Notes: generated by a model not told the origin, from the sequence alone. DNA of 38,104 nucleotides from an uncultured Pseudomonadota bacterium (GCA_947303585.1 CAMYYT010000011.1:1-38104); one strand, 5' to 3'; shown: positions 1 to 10,122, numbered from the stretch's first letter. A program made the numbers and translations.

Positions 1-1
1 G

Positions 2-1201
2 ACTGTTGATTCTTTCTTTGATTGTCCGGAAATTATTAAACAAACAGGTTTTTATAATAATAAACATAAGTGTTTTAGGCAGGAAACAAACGGTCTGGTT
101 GAAATTCATGGTTTGTTCAAATGCGATAAAACAGGAATAGAAAAAAACCGTCTTTATGTAAATATGTTGGCGGACAAAATAGAGAATTTAGTAAAGCAAG
201 AAAATGTCAGTCCGAAAGATGTTATGGTTTTGGTTCAAAGACGGGGTGCGTTTGTTGATTTGTTATCATACGCATTAAAAAAACGCGGAATAGATATTGC
301 TGGTAATGATAGAATAAAATTACCAGAATTTTCGGCTATTAAAGACCTTTTACATTTGGTGAGATTTTGCATAGATAACACAAACGATTATAGTTTATGC
401 TGTGTATTAAAAAGTCCTATTTATAGATTGAAAGAACGCGATATTTTTAATTTGTGTAAAATTAAAAACGAAACAAAAAACAGTCAAAAAAGTCTAACGA
501 TTTTTGATGTTTTGCGGGATAATGCCCCAGAAATTTACAACGATTTAACAGAGGTTATTGAACACTCAAAAACACTCGCGCCATATTCATTTTTTACATA
601 TATTTTGAATAAAAACGATAACCGTAAAAAAATTATAGCCGCTCTTGGTAAACAGGTAATAGACCCATTAGAAGAATTTTTGACAATGTGTTTGGCTTAT
701 GAGCGAACACAACCCGGAACTTTATATCTGTTTTTGAAATGGTTTATTACAGGTGATAGTGAAATCAAGCGCGATATGGATGCGTCTCAGGGTGTACGGA
801 TAATGACGGTGCATGGCAGTAAGGGTCTTGATTCCAAAATAGTATTTTTGATAGATACACTTTCGTTTCCAAAACCTCAAGAAATATTAGATGTAAATTA
901 TTTACATAATAATCAACAGTATGATTTGTGGTTGTGGAAGTCTGGAAATTCAAAGATCATACAAGATATAGCAGATAAAAACAAACAAGACAGCATAGCA
1001 GAATATTACAGATTACTTTATGTTGCGATGACCAGAACACGTGATAGATTGTATATATATGGATGTGATTCTGAAAGAGCGCCAGAATTAGCTTGGCATA
1101 AACAATTATGGAATGTCTTTTCGAAACTTTCGGACGGTGATACAATACGGATAACAGATGACACAGACTTTGAAAAAATTTTTGATTGGTGCAAAGAATA
1201 A
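2..1201 (+). CDS. addA: AddA-type double-strand break repair helicase, C-terminal part of helicase region (5' truncated by window; apparent frameshift at 3' end)
   Basis: Reading frame is open from base 2 through the left edge. UvrD-family late motifs: GVRIMTVHGSKGLDSKIVFLID and YYRLLYVAMTRTRDRLYIYG. A PD-(D/E)XK nuclease segment follows in the +1 frame. Confidence 0.8.
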   Translation, partial: TVDSFFDCPEIIKQTGFYNNKHKCFRQETNGLVEIHGLFKCDKTGIEKNRLYVNMLADKIENLVKQENVSPKDVMVLVQRRGAFVDLLSYALKKRGIDIAGNDRIKLPEFSAIKDLLHLVRFCIDNTNDYSLCCVLKSPIYRLKERDIFNLCKIKNETKNSQKSLTIFDVLRDNAPEIYNDLTEVIEHSKTLAPYSFFTYILNKNDNRKKIIAALGKQVIDPLEEFLTMCLAYERTQPGTLYLFLKWFITGDSEIKRDMDASQGVRIMTVHGSKGLDSKIVFLIDTLSFPKPQEILDVNYLHNNQQYDLWLWKSGNSKIIQDIADKNKQDSIAEYYRLLYVAMTRTRDRLYIYGCDSERAPELAWHKQLWNVFSKLSDGDTIRITDDTDFEKIFDWCKE

Positions 1202-1610
1202 AGAATATGCAACCAAGACAGGAACACAAATACACTCGCAATTACAACGTGTAGTTGTTGATGATATATGTAACGATGGTGCACCAGAATTGGTTGAAAA
1301 AATTCGAAACAGACCAGATTTGAAGCGTTTTTTTGCGGCTGCGGCCAAAACCGAAGTTCCGATAGCAGGCTATCTAAACGGTCACTTTGTAAGCCGCAGA
1401 ATAGATAGGCTTTTAATAAATCAAGAAACAAAAACTATTGATTTTATTGATTATAAAACAGATGCGGATAAAACAATGTTTGTTGAAAAGTACAAACAGC
1501 AATTAAATGAATATCTGGATTTATTAAAATCTGCATATCAGGGCTATAAAATAAACGGCTATATTTTGTGGTTAAACGATTGGTCTCTTGAACAGATTGT
1601 AAAAATATGA
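1158..1610 (+). CDS. addA: AddA C-terminal PD-(D/E)XK nuclease domain, in a different frame from the helicase part
   Basis: GTQIHSQLQR and RIDRLLINQETKTIDFIDYKTD match the RecB/AddA nuclease pattern. Overlaps the preceding ORF by 44 bp in the +1 frame. Confidence 0.7.
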   Translation: MTQTLKKFLIGAKNKEYATKTGTQIHSQLQRVVVDDICNDGAPELVEKIRNRPDLKRFFAAAAKTEVPIAGYLNGHFVSRRIDRLLINQETKTIDFIDYKTDADKTMFVEKYKQQLNEYLDLLKSAYQGYKINGYILWLNDWSLEQIVKI

Positions 1611-1644
1611 TATAATTCGTACAGCGTAAGAGAAGGAAAAGAGC

Positions 1645-1944
1645 ATGACTAATCAAAGAAAACAAGATATCTTGCGTTGGATAGCGTTGTTACCAGCGAC
1701 TTATTTGGCAGGTCTTGGTGTGGTGCGTTTGGTGCTGGCGCCTTTGGGGCATTGGTTTTTTGCAAACAAGTTATGGATGAATTTACCTTGGAATGCGCTA
1801 GAAGGTCTGGTGGCTTTTACTTATGGTTTTGGGATACCGTATGTTATTATGTTTTATGTTGCGTATAGTGTTGCGCCAAAACATAAAATTTCGACAGGGT
1901 GCTGGGCGGCATTTTTATGCTTTATGTGTATTTTTATATACTAA
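1645..1944 (+). CDS. small hypothetical membrane protein (99 aa)
   Basis: ORF with multiple hydrophobic segments; AGAAGGAAAAG ribosome-binding site upstream of ATG. Confidence 0.65.
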   Translation: MTNQRKQDILRWIALLPATYLAGLGVVRLVLAPLGHWFFANKLWMNLPWNALEGLVAFTYGFGIPYVIMFYVAYSVAPKHKISTGCWAAFLCFMCIFIY

Positions 1945-1996
1945 AAAAACTTGAAAATCGAATATATTAATTGTTATTTGAACGTGGAGAACAGTA

Positions 1997-2341
1997 ATGG
2001 CAATCAAAACGAAAAAAGGGAATAAAATAAATGTATTGCGTTGGATAATGTTGTTGCCTGTCGTGTGTATAACATGGATTGTGTGTTTAATGGTTGTTTT
2101 TGGTGTGTATGTGTTAGTGTATAATTCGGTTCTTGATGAATGGTTGATGTCGTTTTCTACTGATTTTGCAAGGTTTGCTATTTTGGGTTTGCCGATAAGT
2201 ATAATCTCTGGGATAGCTGAATTTTTTGTAACCAGGGCAATTGTGCCAAAATATAAAACTTGGCTGGCATGGCTTATGGCTATATTAAGTGTGGCTTGGT
2301 CTTATTATATGATGTGGGGTTTGGCCTATATGGCATATTAA
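1997..2341 (+). CDS. small hypothetical membrane protein (114 aa), paralogue of preceding gene
   Basis: Shares LRWIxLLP near the N-terminus and PK(H/Y)K before the last TM with ORF 1645..1944. Strongly hydrophobic. Confidence 0.65.
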   Translation: MAIKTKKGNKINVLRWIMLLPVVCITWIVCLMVVFGVYVLVYNSVLDEWLMSFSTDFARFAILGLPISIISGIAEFFVTRAIVPKYKTWLAWLMAILSVAWSYYMMWGLAYMAY

Positions 2342-2380
2342 AACGGTTGAAATTTAATCGATCTGCGATATAATTTGGGC

Positions 2381-4033
2381 ATGTTAACCAATTTATATAT
2401 TTCAAACATAGTGTTAATTGAAAAGCTGAATCTACAATTCAGTGCCGGGCTTAATATTATGACAGGGGAAACTGGGGCAGGAAAAAGTATCTTGCTTGAT
2501 GCTTTGTCTTTGGCGCTTGGTGCGCGTTCTGATACTGGGTTGATTCGTAATGGCTGTGATATGGCGTCTGTAACTGCGGAATTTGATTTTGTGAACGATA
2601 CAGTTAAACAAATTTTAGATGAAAACGGTATAGAGTATAATGATGGTTTGATTTTGCGTAGAACTTTGTCGTTGGATGGCAAAAGCAGGGCGTGGGTTAA
2701 TGACGTTCCTGTGTCTGTAAAAACATTAAAACAAATTGGTGATGAAGTTGTTGAAATTCATGGGCAATTTGAAAGTCATTCTTTGTTGGATGCGACATCA
2801 CATCGTGGGGCATTGGACGAATATGCCTTTGTGTGTAATCCTGAATTTGTGATTTGTGCAGAACAGGTTAGACAGGCATATAATGATTTACATGAATCTC
2901 AAAGACAACTAAAACAATTAACAGAACTTTTGGAAAAATCAGAAAGTGAACGCGATTTCTTGGAACATAATGTAACAGAATTGCAAAAGATAAATCCGCA
3001 GATTGGCGAAGAAGAAGAATTAGCTGTTAAGCGCGCTAAAATGATGGATGCAGAAAAAAATGCAGCAATACTGACAGATGCTATAGAAGTTTTGAAAAAT
3101 AATGGTAATTCTTTGGATGAACAAATCTGTTCTGTTGCACATATTTTAGAACGCATAAAAACAGACCCTAATCCATACGGTGAACAAATAGATAGGCTTT
3201 ATGACGCGGCGTCTATTGTTGCAGAAATAAGCGAACAAATTTATCCTGAAAACACAGATGTTGATGACATAGATTCTGTTGAAGAAAGGTTATTCGCGCT
3301 TCGTGCGCTTGCACGAAAACATCGGTGTAGTGCTGATGATTTGGCAAAAAAATTGATTGAAATGCAAGATCAGTTAAATGCTATCGATAATAGTGATGCT
3401 GAATTAAAAAAATGTAAAGCAGATGTAGATAAACATACCAAGGTTTTTAATGAAAAAGCTATGGTTTTGTCGGAATTACGTAAAAGGGTTGCCGAAAACC
3501 TTCGTAAACAAATATTGATAGAATTGCCGGATTTGAAATTAGGTTCTGCTGATTTTATGGTAGATATTCAAAACACAAATGCGTCTGTAAACGGCGTAGA
3601 TGACGTTGTATTTATGATAAAGACTAATCCTGGTACACCTTTTGCACCATTGAATAAAATCGCGTCTGGGGGCGAATTATCGCGTTTTATGTTGGCGTTG
3701 CGTGTCGCGCTTAATAACCCAAATAACAAAAAGACAATAGTGTTTGATGAATTAGATACGGGAATAAGTGGTGCAACAGCGTCTGCGGTTGGTGAAAGAT
3801 TAAATAAATTAGCAAAGAATGAACAGTTGTTGGTAATAACTCATTCTGCCCAAGTTGCAGGTTTTGCTGATAAGCATTTTAAGATTTCAAAACAAAGCGA
3901 AAACGATAAAACCACTACTAGTGTTGTTGAAATTTCTGGCGAAGACAAAATTAATGAAATAGCGCGCATAATAAGCGGGGTGCAAATAACTCCAGAATCA
4001 ATCGCCACAGCAAAAACTTTGATTAAAAATTAA
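2381..4033 (+). CDS. recN: DNA repair protein RecN
   Basis: MLTNLYISNIVLIEKLNLQFSAGLNIMTGETGAGKSILLDAL (Walker A), SGGELSRFMLALR (signature), KTIVFDELDTGISG (Walker B). Confidence 0.95.
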   Translation: MLTNLYISNIVLIEKLNLQFSAGLNIMTGETGAGKSILLDALSLALGARSDTGLIRNGCDMASVTAEFDFVNDTVKQILDENGIEYNDGLILRRTLSLDGKSRAWVNDVPVSVKTLKQIGDEVVEIHGQFESHSLLDATSHRGALDEYAFVCNPEFVICAEQVRQAYNDLHESQRQLKQLTELLEKSESERDFLEHNVTELQKINPQIGEEEELAVKRAKMMDAEKNAAILTDAIEVLKNNGNSLDEQICSVAHILERIKTDPNPYGEQIDRLYDAASIVAEISEQIYPENTDVDDIDSVEERLFALRALARKHRCSADDLAKKLIEMQDQLNAIDNSDAELKKCKADVDKHTKVFNEKAMVLSELRKRVAENLRKQILIELPDLKLGSADFMVDIQNTNASVNGVDDVVFMIKTNPGTPFAPLNKIASGGELSRFMLALRVALNNPNNKKTIVFDELDTGISGATASAVGERLNKLAKNEQLLVITHSAQVAGFADKHFKISKQSENDKTTTSVVEISGEDKINEIARIISGVQITPESIATAKTLIKN

Positions 4034-4060
4034 AACAAACGCCCGAACGGGCGTTTGTTT
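4033..4060. terminator. bidirectional-looking intrinsic terminator between recN and the convergent ORF
   Basis: AAACAAACGCCC-GAAC-GGGCGTTTGTTT perfect 12-bp stem followed by ATTTTTT. Confidence 0.8.
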
Positions 4061-4412
4061 ATTTTTTGTGTTCTCCGAATTCGCTAAAAGCTTTAGCTTC
4101 TATTTTTTTGACTAAATTACAAAGTTCCTGTTTTTTTTCAGGTTCCAAAGAATCGTTTGCTTTTTGTGTAGATTTTTTTGTTTTTTTGTTTTTTTGGGAT
4201 AGTTCTGCGACCTCCAAGGATGAACAAAAAGTGCGTATAACGCATTCAAATACAGCGGTGCCGTTTTTACGAAGAACACGATAACGAGTTTCTTTTGGAA
4301 ATGTGTTTTGAGTAGGGAATTCTACTTTGACTGTGATATCGGCGCGTTTTAACACATCAGATAATCTTTCTGTATCCAACGGAGATTCTGATACTACTAT
4401 CATTTTTGGCAT
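4059..4412 (-). CDS. hypothetical protein (117 aa)
   Basis: Clean ORF convergent with recN. No recognised domain; Lys-rich middle segment. Confidence 0.6.
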   Translation of the reverse strand: MPKMIVVSESPLDTERLSDVLKRADITVKVEFPTQNTFPKETRYRVLRKNGTAVFECVIRTFCSSLEVAELSQKNKKTKKSTQKANDSLEPEKKQELCNLVKKIEAKAFSEFGEHKK

Positions 4413-4475
4413 TTTTGTTATCCTCTTTTTTTCAGACCTTGTTTTTATTCCGGGGTGTATTATAGACTTAAAAAA

Positions 4476-5711
4476 TTATTTGTCAAGCGTTAATATTCCA
4501 TCTGCAAATTCAATATATTTTGGTTCAACAGACATTGTGCTGATTATATTATTATCTTTGTCGCGCACAATAGCAAAACCGCGTTGCAATACTTTTTTAT
4601 AACTTAAACTGCCTAACATTTGCCCCATGTGAACCAACGATTGATTAAGCGACAAGAAACGATTTTCAAGTATAGTTGGGAAACGTGATATTAATTCAAT
4701 TCTTTGATGTGCATATTGAATTTTGTTTGTGATAATTATATTCATAGTTCTGCCGATATCGTCCAAGCGCTGCATTTGTTCCATCAAAATCTGTTTTGGG
4801 CTTTTGATGTTTATGTTATTAATGTTTCGTTTGTGGTTGATAATTTGTGTTGTAAAAGCAGTGTTTAATCTGTGTGAAAGGTTGTCGATTTCTTGAATCA
4901 AAGATATTTTAGTTGGTACCACCATTTCAGCAGCGCCAGTAGGTGTTGGAGCGCGAACATCAGCAGCAAAATCAATCAACATCCAATCTGGTTCATGTCC
5001 AACCCCAGATATTAATGGTATGTGGCTTGCAGCAGCGGCACGAACAACAATTTCTTCGCTAAAAGGTAATAAGTCTTCCAAGGCCCCACCGCCACGCGCG
5101 ACAATAATCACATCTACATTATTCATACGATTAAAATATTCAATACCTGCCGCTACTTCTGCTGCTGCGGTATTACCTTGAACGGTTGCAGGATAAAGCA
5201 ATATATGCACAGGAAATCTTTCGCGTAATCTGTTTTGAATATCTTGGAAAGCAGCCCCCGTGGGACTGGTCACCACGCCTATAGTTTGTGGAAAACGTGG
5301 CAAAGGTTTCTTTTTTGATTGATCAAATAATCCTTCTGCGGCTAATTTTTGCTTACGCATTTCCAACATTTTTAATATTGCGCCAACCCCAGCCAATTCA
5401 ATAGAATTTATAATTATTTGATAATTGCTGCGGGCAGGGTAAGTAGTAAAGCGTCCGGTTATAATGACTTCGCTTCCTTCTTCAAGTTTGAAATTTACAG
5501 GCGTTCCACGCCAAATAATCGCATTAATTGCAGCGTTCTCATCTTTGATAGTCATATACATATGACCAGATGTTGCGCGTGTAATTTGCGACAATTCGCC
5601 ACGAATTCTTATTTCTGGGAATGCGGTTTCAACAACCTTCTTTAATAACGCCGAAGCGTCACTTACACTAAAAATCATATCAGGTTTAACAAATGGTTCA
5701 GGCTTTTGCAT
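4476..5711 (-). CDS. xseA: Exodeoxyribonuclease VII large subunit
   Basis: SVSDASALLKKVVETAFPEIRIRGELSQ (OB fold), IGVVTSPTGAAFQDI, DVIIVARGGGALEDLLPFSEE, LISGVGHEPDWMLIDFAADVRAPTPTGAAE. Confidence 0.95.
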   Translation of the reverse strand: MQKPEPFVKPDMIFSVSDASALLKKVVETAFPEIRIRGELSQITRATSGHMYMTIKDENAAINAIIWRGTPVNFKLEEGSEVIITGRFTTYPARSNYQIIINSIELAGVGAILKMLEMRKQKLAAEGLFDQSKKKPLPRFPQTIGVVTSPTGAAFQDIQNRLRERFPVHILLYPATVQGNTAAAEVAAGIEYFNRMNNVDVIIVARGGGALEDLLPFSEEIVVRAAAASHIPLISGVGHEPDWMLIDFAADVRAPTPTGAAEMVVPTKISLIQEIDNLSHRLNTAFTTQIINHKRNINNINIKSPKQILMEQMQRLDDIGRTMNIIITNKIQYAHQRIELISRFPTILENRFLSLNQSLVHMGQMLGSLSYKKVLQRGFAIVRDKDNNIISTMSVEPKYIEFADGILTLDK

Positions 5712-5712
5712 G

Positions 5713-6207
5713 TTATTCTATCCCTGCGCGACGAGCTAGTTTGTGTGCGCGTATTTTTAATATTTCGTTAAAGGTGTCGTCTGTGTTTAATTCGGCAACA
5801 GGGCGCCCCAGTTTATAAATTTTTTTGATGTCTTGTGCAGAAAATTGAGTATGAGTTATATCAAATATAGTATTTGATTGTTTGTGGTAAAGCCACCAAT
5901 GTAAATTTGTTCCACGCATTTCCCAAACCTTGTCGGCACCAGTCAAAGAATAAATCAAATAGCTTGCAATCATACAAAAACCACTTGATGGGTCAGTGTG
6001 TGGTCGCATTGTGTTTTCGTCTAATACTTGTTTATGGGTCAGTCTTTCTTTGAAAGTTCTGCGTAATAAAAAGACAATTTCAGGTAATGAAAACTTTTCG
6101 CTAACAATATCTTCGAAATTCATAGCAGTCAACATTAAACGCTCTGACTCTTTGTCATAGTGTGAAAGTTTATTTGATGCATGATAAAATTGTTCGCTTT
6201 TTTTCAT
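5713..6207 (-). CDS. hypothetical protein, possible Cys-His-Asp transglutaminase-like fold
   Basis: Conserved-looking GFCMIASYLIYSL ... LHWWLYHK ... IFDITHTQF. Start set at MKKSEQF; an upstream M at 6243 is possible. Confidence 0.6.
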   Translation of the reverse strand: MKKSEQFYHASNKLSHYDKESERLMLTAMNFEDIVSEKFSLPEIVFLLRRTFKERLTHKQVLDENTMRPHTDPSSGFCMIASYLIYSLTGADKVWEMRGTNLHWWLYHKQSNTIFDITHTQFSAQDIKKIYKLGRPVAELNTDDTFNEILKIRAHKLARRAGIE

Positions 6208-6246
6208 AGTGCGAATTATAGCACAATATAACAATAAATTCAAGAA

Positions 6247-7371
6247 TTACAGTTCTGTCAACGGCCATCTGGGGCGGGGCGCAACAGGTTCTTTGACAAT
6301 ATTGCCGATTTTGTAATTTTCCAATCCTGCCCATGCAATCATTGCGCCATTATCTGTACATAAACTCATTGGCGGGGCAGCAAATTCCATGTTAAATTTG
6401 CAGGCTAATTTTTCCATGGCATCTCGTATAGCGCTGTTTTTAGCAACACCGCCAGCAACGACCAATGTTTTTGGGGCTGCGCTTACAACGTGTTCATCAT
6501 GTAATGCATTGGTTAATCTGTTAATTATGCAATCTACAACAGATGCTTGGAACGAAGCGCAAAAATCGTTTATAAATTTATCGTCGCGCAAAGTTTCTTC
6601 AGTTTTGTCTAATAAAATTCGTGCTGCAGTTTTTATGCCAGAAAACGAAAAGTCACAGCCTGGTTTGTCGCATAATGGGCGAGGAAATTTAAATCTTTTC
6701 GTATTGCCTTCTTTGGCGCGTTTATCAACTATTGGTCCACCAGGATAGCCCAGCCCCAACATTTTTGCAACTTTGTCAAATGCTTCGCCAGCACTGTCAT
6801 CCAAAGTTTGTCCAATCAGTTCATATTTGCCGACACCGCGCACTAATAATATTTGGCAATGTCCACCAGATGCCAGCATTAACAAGTAAGGAAATTCAAC
6901 ATTGATATCTGTTGCAGAATCGCTGGCCGAAGTTGATTTAAGCCTTGGCACCAAAGCGTGTCCTTCCAGATGGTTTACGGCAATCAAAGGTTTTTTTGTT
7001 GCATCTGCGATTCCTGTGGCAGCCATCCAACCAACTAAAACACCACCAATCAATCCAGGTCCAGCAGTTGCAGCAATAACATCTATGTCTTTAATATTTT
7101 TATTTGCGCGCTCCAAAGTTAATTTTATAATTTCATCTATAGCTAATATATGTGCGCGAGCAGCCAATTCTGGTACAACACCACCATATTTTTGGTGTTC
7201 TGGAATTTGAGAATATATTATGTGCGCCAAAATATTTTTGTCGCTATCTATGATGGCAGCACTAGTTTCATCGCACGAAGATTCTATACCTAAACACAGC
7301 ACAGGCTTGTCAGAATGTTGATTAGAAGCGCTGGACCCCATATCTGTTATAATAATATTATCTTTGCTCAT
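6247..7371 (-). CDS. tsaD: tRNA N6-adenosine threonylcarbamoyltransferase TsaD
   Basis: LGIESSCDETSAAI, GGVVPELAARAH, VNHLEGHALV, LMLASGGHCQILLV, CTDNGAMIAWAG. Confidence 0.97.
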   Translation of the reverse strand: MSKDNIIITDMGSSASNQHSDKPVLCLGIESSCDETSAAIIDSDKNILAHIIYSQIPEHQKYGGVVPELAARAHILAIDEIIKLTLERANKNIKDIDVIAATAGPGLIGGVLVGWMAATGIADATKKPLIAVNHLEGHALVPRLKSTSASDSATDINVEFPYLLMLASGGHCQILLVRGVGKYELIGQTLDDSAGEAFDKVAKMLGLGYPGGPIVDKRAKEGNTKRFKFPRPLCDKPGCDFSFSGIKTAARILLDKTEETLRDDKFINDFCASFQASVVDCIINRLTNALHDEHVVSAAPKTLVVAGGVAKNSAIRDAMEKLACKFNMEFAAPPMSLCTDNGAMIAWAGLENYKIGNIVKEPVAPRPRWPLTEL

Positions 7372-8057
7372 TTTATTTTCACCAAAGCTATTCCGATATT
7401 GTTTTTGTTTTGTTTTAGTTTGTTTATGTATTCTTCAAAGTCTGTGTCCACAACGCTTTTTTTAATTCTAGAAGCATGTCGTAAAATGCCGCCAGGTAAT
7501 AAAAAGCCCATATGAACAACTGCTATATCTGTTCCTATTTTATCACAAATTTTGGAATTTCCAGATATAAATAAAACTATCAACGGTTTTTTTATTTTTA
7601 TATCTGTTAAATCTTTATACGATATGTATTCCAATGCGACAGGTTGCTTTTTTATGTCTGAGTCTATGTTATATATTTTTTTTAGCCAAGATTTTTTGTC
7701 TATGATAATATCTCTGATTTTGGTTTTCCCATATTGATTACTTACGTTTTCTACAATATTACGATTGTTATACAACCAATCAGATTCTATAAAATGATTA
7801 CGATTTAAAAAATCTATTTTTCCGTCTTTATAGCGAATTTTTGTTAATTTATTAACATCTCCTTTGGCCAAAGATGTTTCTACAAAAGTGGTGCAATCAA
7901 AAGCATCGCTTCGTATCAGCGGGTCTGTATCTGGTGCTTTTTCTTCGCCCAAAGGGTTAAGAATATATTTTTTACCCAAATATTGTTCTCCGATATAATG
8001 TTGTGTGTTCGTACAACCAGAAATTAAAAACAAAACAAGAAAAATTTTATTTTTCAT
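7368..8057 (-). CDS. DUF1460 family (amidase-like) lipoprotein
   Basis: Lipobox MKNKIFLVLFLISGC; SDAFDCTTFVETSLA; WLYNNRNIVENV; DIAVVHMGFLL. Start chosen at MKNK; stop overlaps the tsaD start by 4 bp. Confidence 0.75.
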   Translation of the reverse strand: MKNKIFLVLFLISGCTNTQHYIGEQYLGKKYILNPLGEEKAPDTDPLIRSDAFDCTTFVETSLAKGDVNKLTKIRYKDGKIDFLNRNHFIESDWLYNNRNIVENVSNQYGKTKIRDIIIDKKSWLKKIYNIDSDIKKQPVALEYISYKDLTDIKIKKPLIVLFISGNSKICDKIGTDIAVVHMGFLLPGGILRHASRIKKSVVDTDFEEYINKLKQNKNNIGIALVKIK

Positions 8058-8400
8058 TAGTGTCATCGGTATTTTCTTCTGATGCCGAATTAAATTTAAT
8101 CCCGTTATAACACAATACAGTTGCATCACGAATAATCATTTCATTTGAATTTGGTAAATTAGATATTTTTGTAACACAATCTATCAATAAATCTTGGTTT
8201 TCAGCATTTGGCACAATGCGTTGAATCGTTGTGATTTTGTCTTGTTCAGATAATATAACCCATTTTTTCATATTTGAATTTTCAAAAGTCCGTATAGGTT
8301 TTACAAAAAAGCCCAATACAACAAATATACAACACACAATAAACACAATAGAAATCTTTATGAATAATTTTATCTTTTGTAATTTTGTTCTTTGTGTCAT
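8047..8400 (-). CDS. hypothetical single-pass membrane protein (117 aa)
   Basis: One N-terminal TM segment (IKISIVFIVCCIFVVLGFFV). Overlaps the next gene start. Confidence 0.6.
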   Translation of the reverse strand: MTQRTKLQKIKLFIKISIVFIVCCIFVVLGFFVKPIRTFENSNMKKWVILSEQDKITTIQRIVPNAENQDLLIDCVTKISNLPNSNEMIIRDATVLCYNGIKFNSASEENTDDTNEK

Positions 8401-8403
8401 GTC

Positions 8404-8763
8404 TTACTCGCATTTTTCCAGCCAAACATCATAAGCATTATCTTGTAGTGGATTTTGTCCAGGTTCATTACGATTCATCCATCCGCTAAAAATTCTACCA
8501 TCTGTTTTTGTATATATTTCAAGAAAAACAAAAAAATTTTCCGCATCAAAAGGGTCACTTTTTTTACAACTTCTTGCAGTAATCGTTAAACCGTCGTATT
8601 GGATAGTTTTGCCGACTTTGATTGGAACAACCTGAGTTTTCCCGGCAGCTTTGTCCATAATACGAACAACTGCAGTATTTGTATCAATATATGCAAAAGC
8701 AGGGGACGCAGATAATAAAAACAGGGGTGTTATAAAACAACAAAATAATTTTATAATGTTCAT
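8404..8763 (-). CDS. DUF2155 domain exported protein
   Basis: Signal peptide; NTAVVRIMDKAAGKTQVVPIKVGKTIQYDGLTITARSCKK ... ENFFVFLEI ... RIFSGWMNRNEPGQNPLQDNAYDVWLEKC. Confidence 0.8.
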   Translation of the reverse strand: MNIIKLFCCFITPLFLLSASPAFAYIDTNTAVVRIMDKAAGKTQVVPIKVGKTIQYDGLTITARSCKKSDPFDAENFFVFLEIYTKTDGRIFSGWMNRNEPGQNPLQDNAYDVWLEKCE

Positions 8764-8789
8764 TTTAACACCCCCTACAATTTAAAAGT

Positions 8790-9179
8790 TTATTTGTCTT
8801 CAGATTTATTAGCATTAGCAGACAAATCTTCAACAATGCGAGCCTTCTTTCCAGACAATGCGCGCAAGAAGAACAATTTCGAACGACAGACTTTGCCGAC
8901 GCGAACTTTTTCTATCTTTTCGATTGCTGGCGTGTACAATGGGAATTTGCGTTCTACGCCTACGCCATAAGATTCACGGCGCACAGTGAAAGACGCATTG
9001 TTTCCGTTTCCACCATCACGTGCAATAACTACACCTTCAAAGATTTGAATACGGAATTTATCGCCATCTTTAATTTTTACATGAACTTTAACAGTATCGC
9101 CAGCCTTAAAGTCTGGGATTTTTTTGTCGCCTTTTAATTTTGCGACTTGTTCTTGTTCAATTTTTTTAATAATGCTCAT
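8790..9179 (-). CDS. rplS: 50S ribosomal protein L19
   Basis: [85 protein letters not shown]. Confidence 0.97.
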   Translation of the reverse strand: MSIIKKIEQEQVAKLKGDKKIPDFKAGDTVKVHVKIKDGDKFRIQIFEGVVIARDGGNGNNASFTVRRESYGVGVERKFPLYTPAIEKIEKVRVGKVCRSKLFFLRALSGKKARIVEDLSANANKSEDK

Positions 9180-9180
9180 T

Positions 9181-9855
9181 TTACTTTTCCTTTATTAAAT
9201 CCGGACGTCGTTTCTTTGTTAATTCGTCCGATTGTTGTTTCCGCCACCGTTCGATATTGCCATGGTGACCGGACAGCAGGACTTCTGGGACACTTTGTCC
9301 ACGCCATACTGACGGACGGGTGTACAATGGCCATTCAAGCCCGCCGATTTCGAAACTTTCGTTTTGGGTTGCTTCCAACCCGCCACCTAATACATTATCT
9401 AACAGACGAACGCAACTGTCAATAAAAACTTGTGCGGCTAATTCGCCCCCAGATAATACATAATCCCCGATAGAGACCTCTTCAATATTATATTCGTCCA
9501 AAACTCTTTGGTCGACGCCTTCGTATCTGCCACAAATCATGGTAATTATATCATATTTTGTAAATTCGTGCACCAATTTTTGGTTTAATTGTTTTCCACG
9601 CGGAGAAAAAAATATGATTTTACCAGGTTTTTTAACGGAATCTATGGCGTTGCCTAATACATCAGGCCGCATAACCATCCCGGCGCCACCACCAAACTGT
9701 TCGTCGTCTACACTGCCATAGTTGTTTATAGCGAAATCACGAATATTAACGGTGTTATAAGACCAAATTTTTTTATCCAAAGCACGACCAACAACTCCTT
9801 TGTCAAGGGTCCCAGGAAACATTTCAGGAAAGATGGTCAATATATTAAAGTGCAT
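9181..9855 (-). CDS. trmD: tRNA (guanine-N1)-methyltransferase
   Basis: [64 protein letters not shown]. Confidence 0.97.
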   Translation of the reverse strand: MHFNILTIFPEMFPGTLDKGVVGRALDKKIWSYNTVNIRDFAINNYGSVDDEQFGGGAGMVMRPDVLGNAIDSVKKPGKIIFFSPRGKQLNQKLVHEFTKYDIITMICGRYEGVDQRVLDEYNIEEVSIGDYVLSGGELAAQVFIDSCVRLLDNVLGGGLEATQNESFEIGGLEWPLYTRPSVWRGQSVPEVLLSGHHGNIERWRKQQSDELTKKRRPDLIKEK

Positions 9856-9858
9856 GTT

Positions 9859-10122
9859 TTATTTTTGATTTTGGTTAACTTCCCTGTAAACGCAAGTGTC
9901 GCAAATGGCACGAACTGCCATAAAAAGTTCTTTGGCACTTTTTACATCATCACATTTAAGCGAAACAACACGTTCTGTTTCTGTGCGTTTTGTGTTAAAT
10001 GTAATTTTTGCATATTTAGTCAAATTTCGTGAAAATACGCTAACATTGCAATGGTCTGTTTTTGCCTTGGAACAAATCGCAGAAAACTCTTCTTTGTTTA
10101 CATTAATTGTCACTTTTTTCAT
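9859..10122 (-). CDS. small 4-Cys protein, third of three tandem paralogues (87 aa)
   Basis: C-x7-C near N-term and C-x2-C near C-term. ATGA overlap with the preceding ORF stop. Confidence 0.65.
   Translation of the reverse strand: MKKVTINVNKEEFSAICSKAKTDHCNVSVFSRNLTKYAKITFNTKRTETERVVSLKCDDVKSAKELFMAVRAICDTCVYREVNQNQK

Noticed and set aside
765-1431. Minus-strand ORFs 765..953, 957..1241, 1018..1431, 1106..1348
   Set aside because: Antisense to the clear addA coding frame, no start signals, composition of shadow ORFs.
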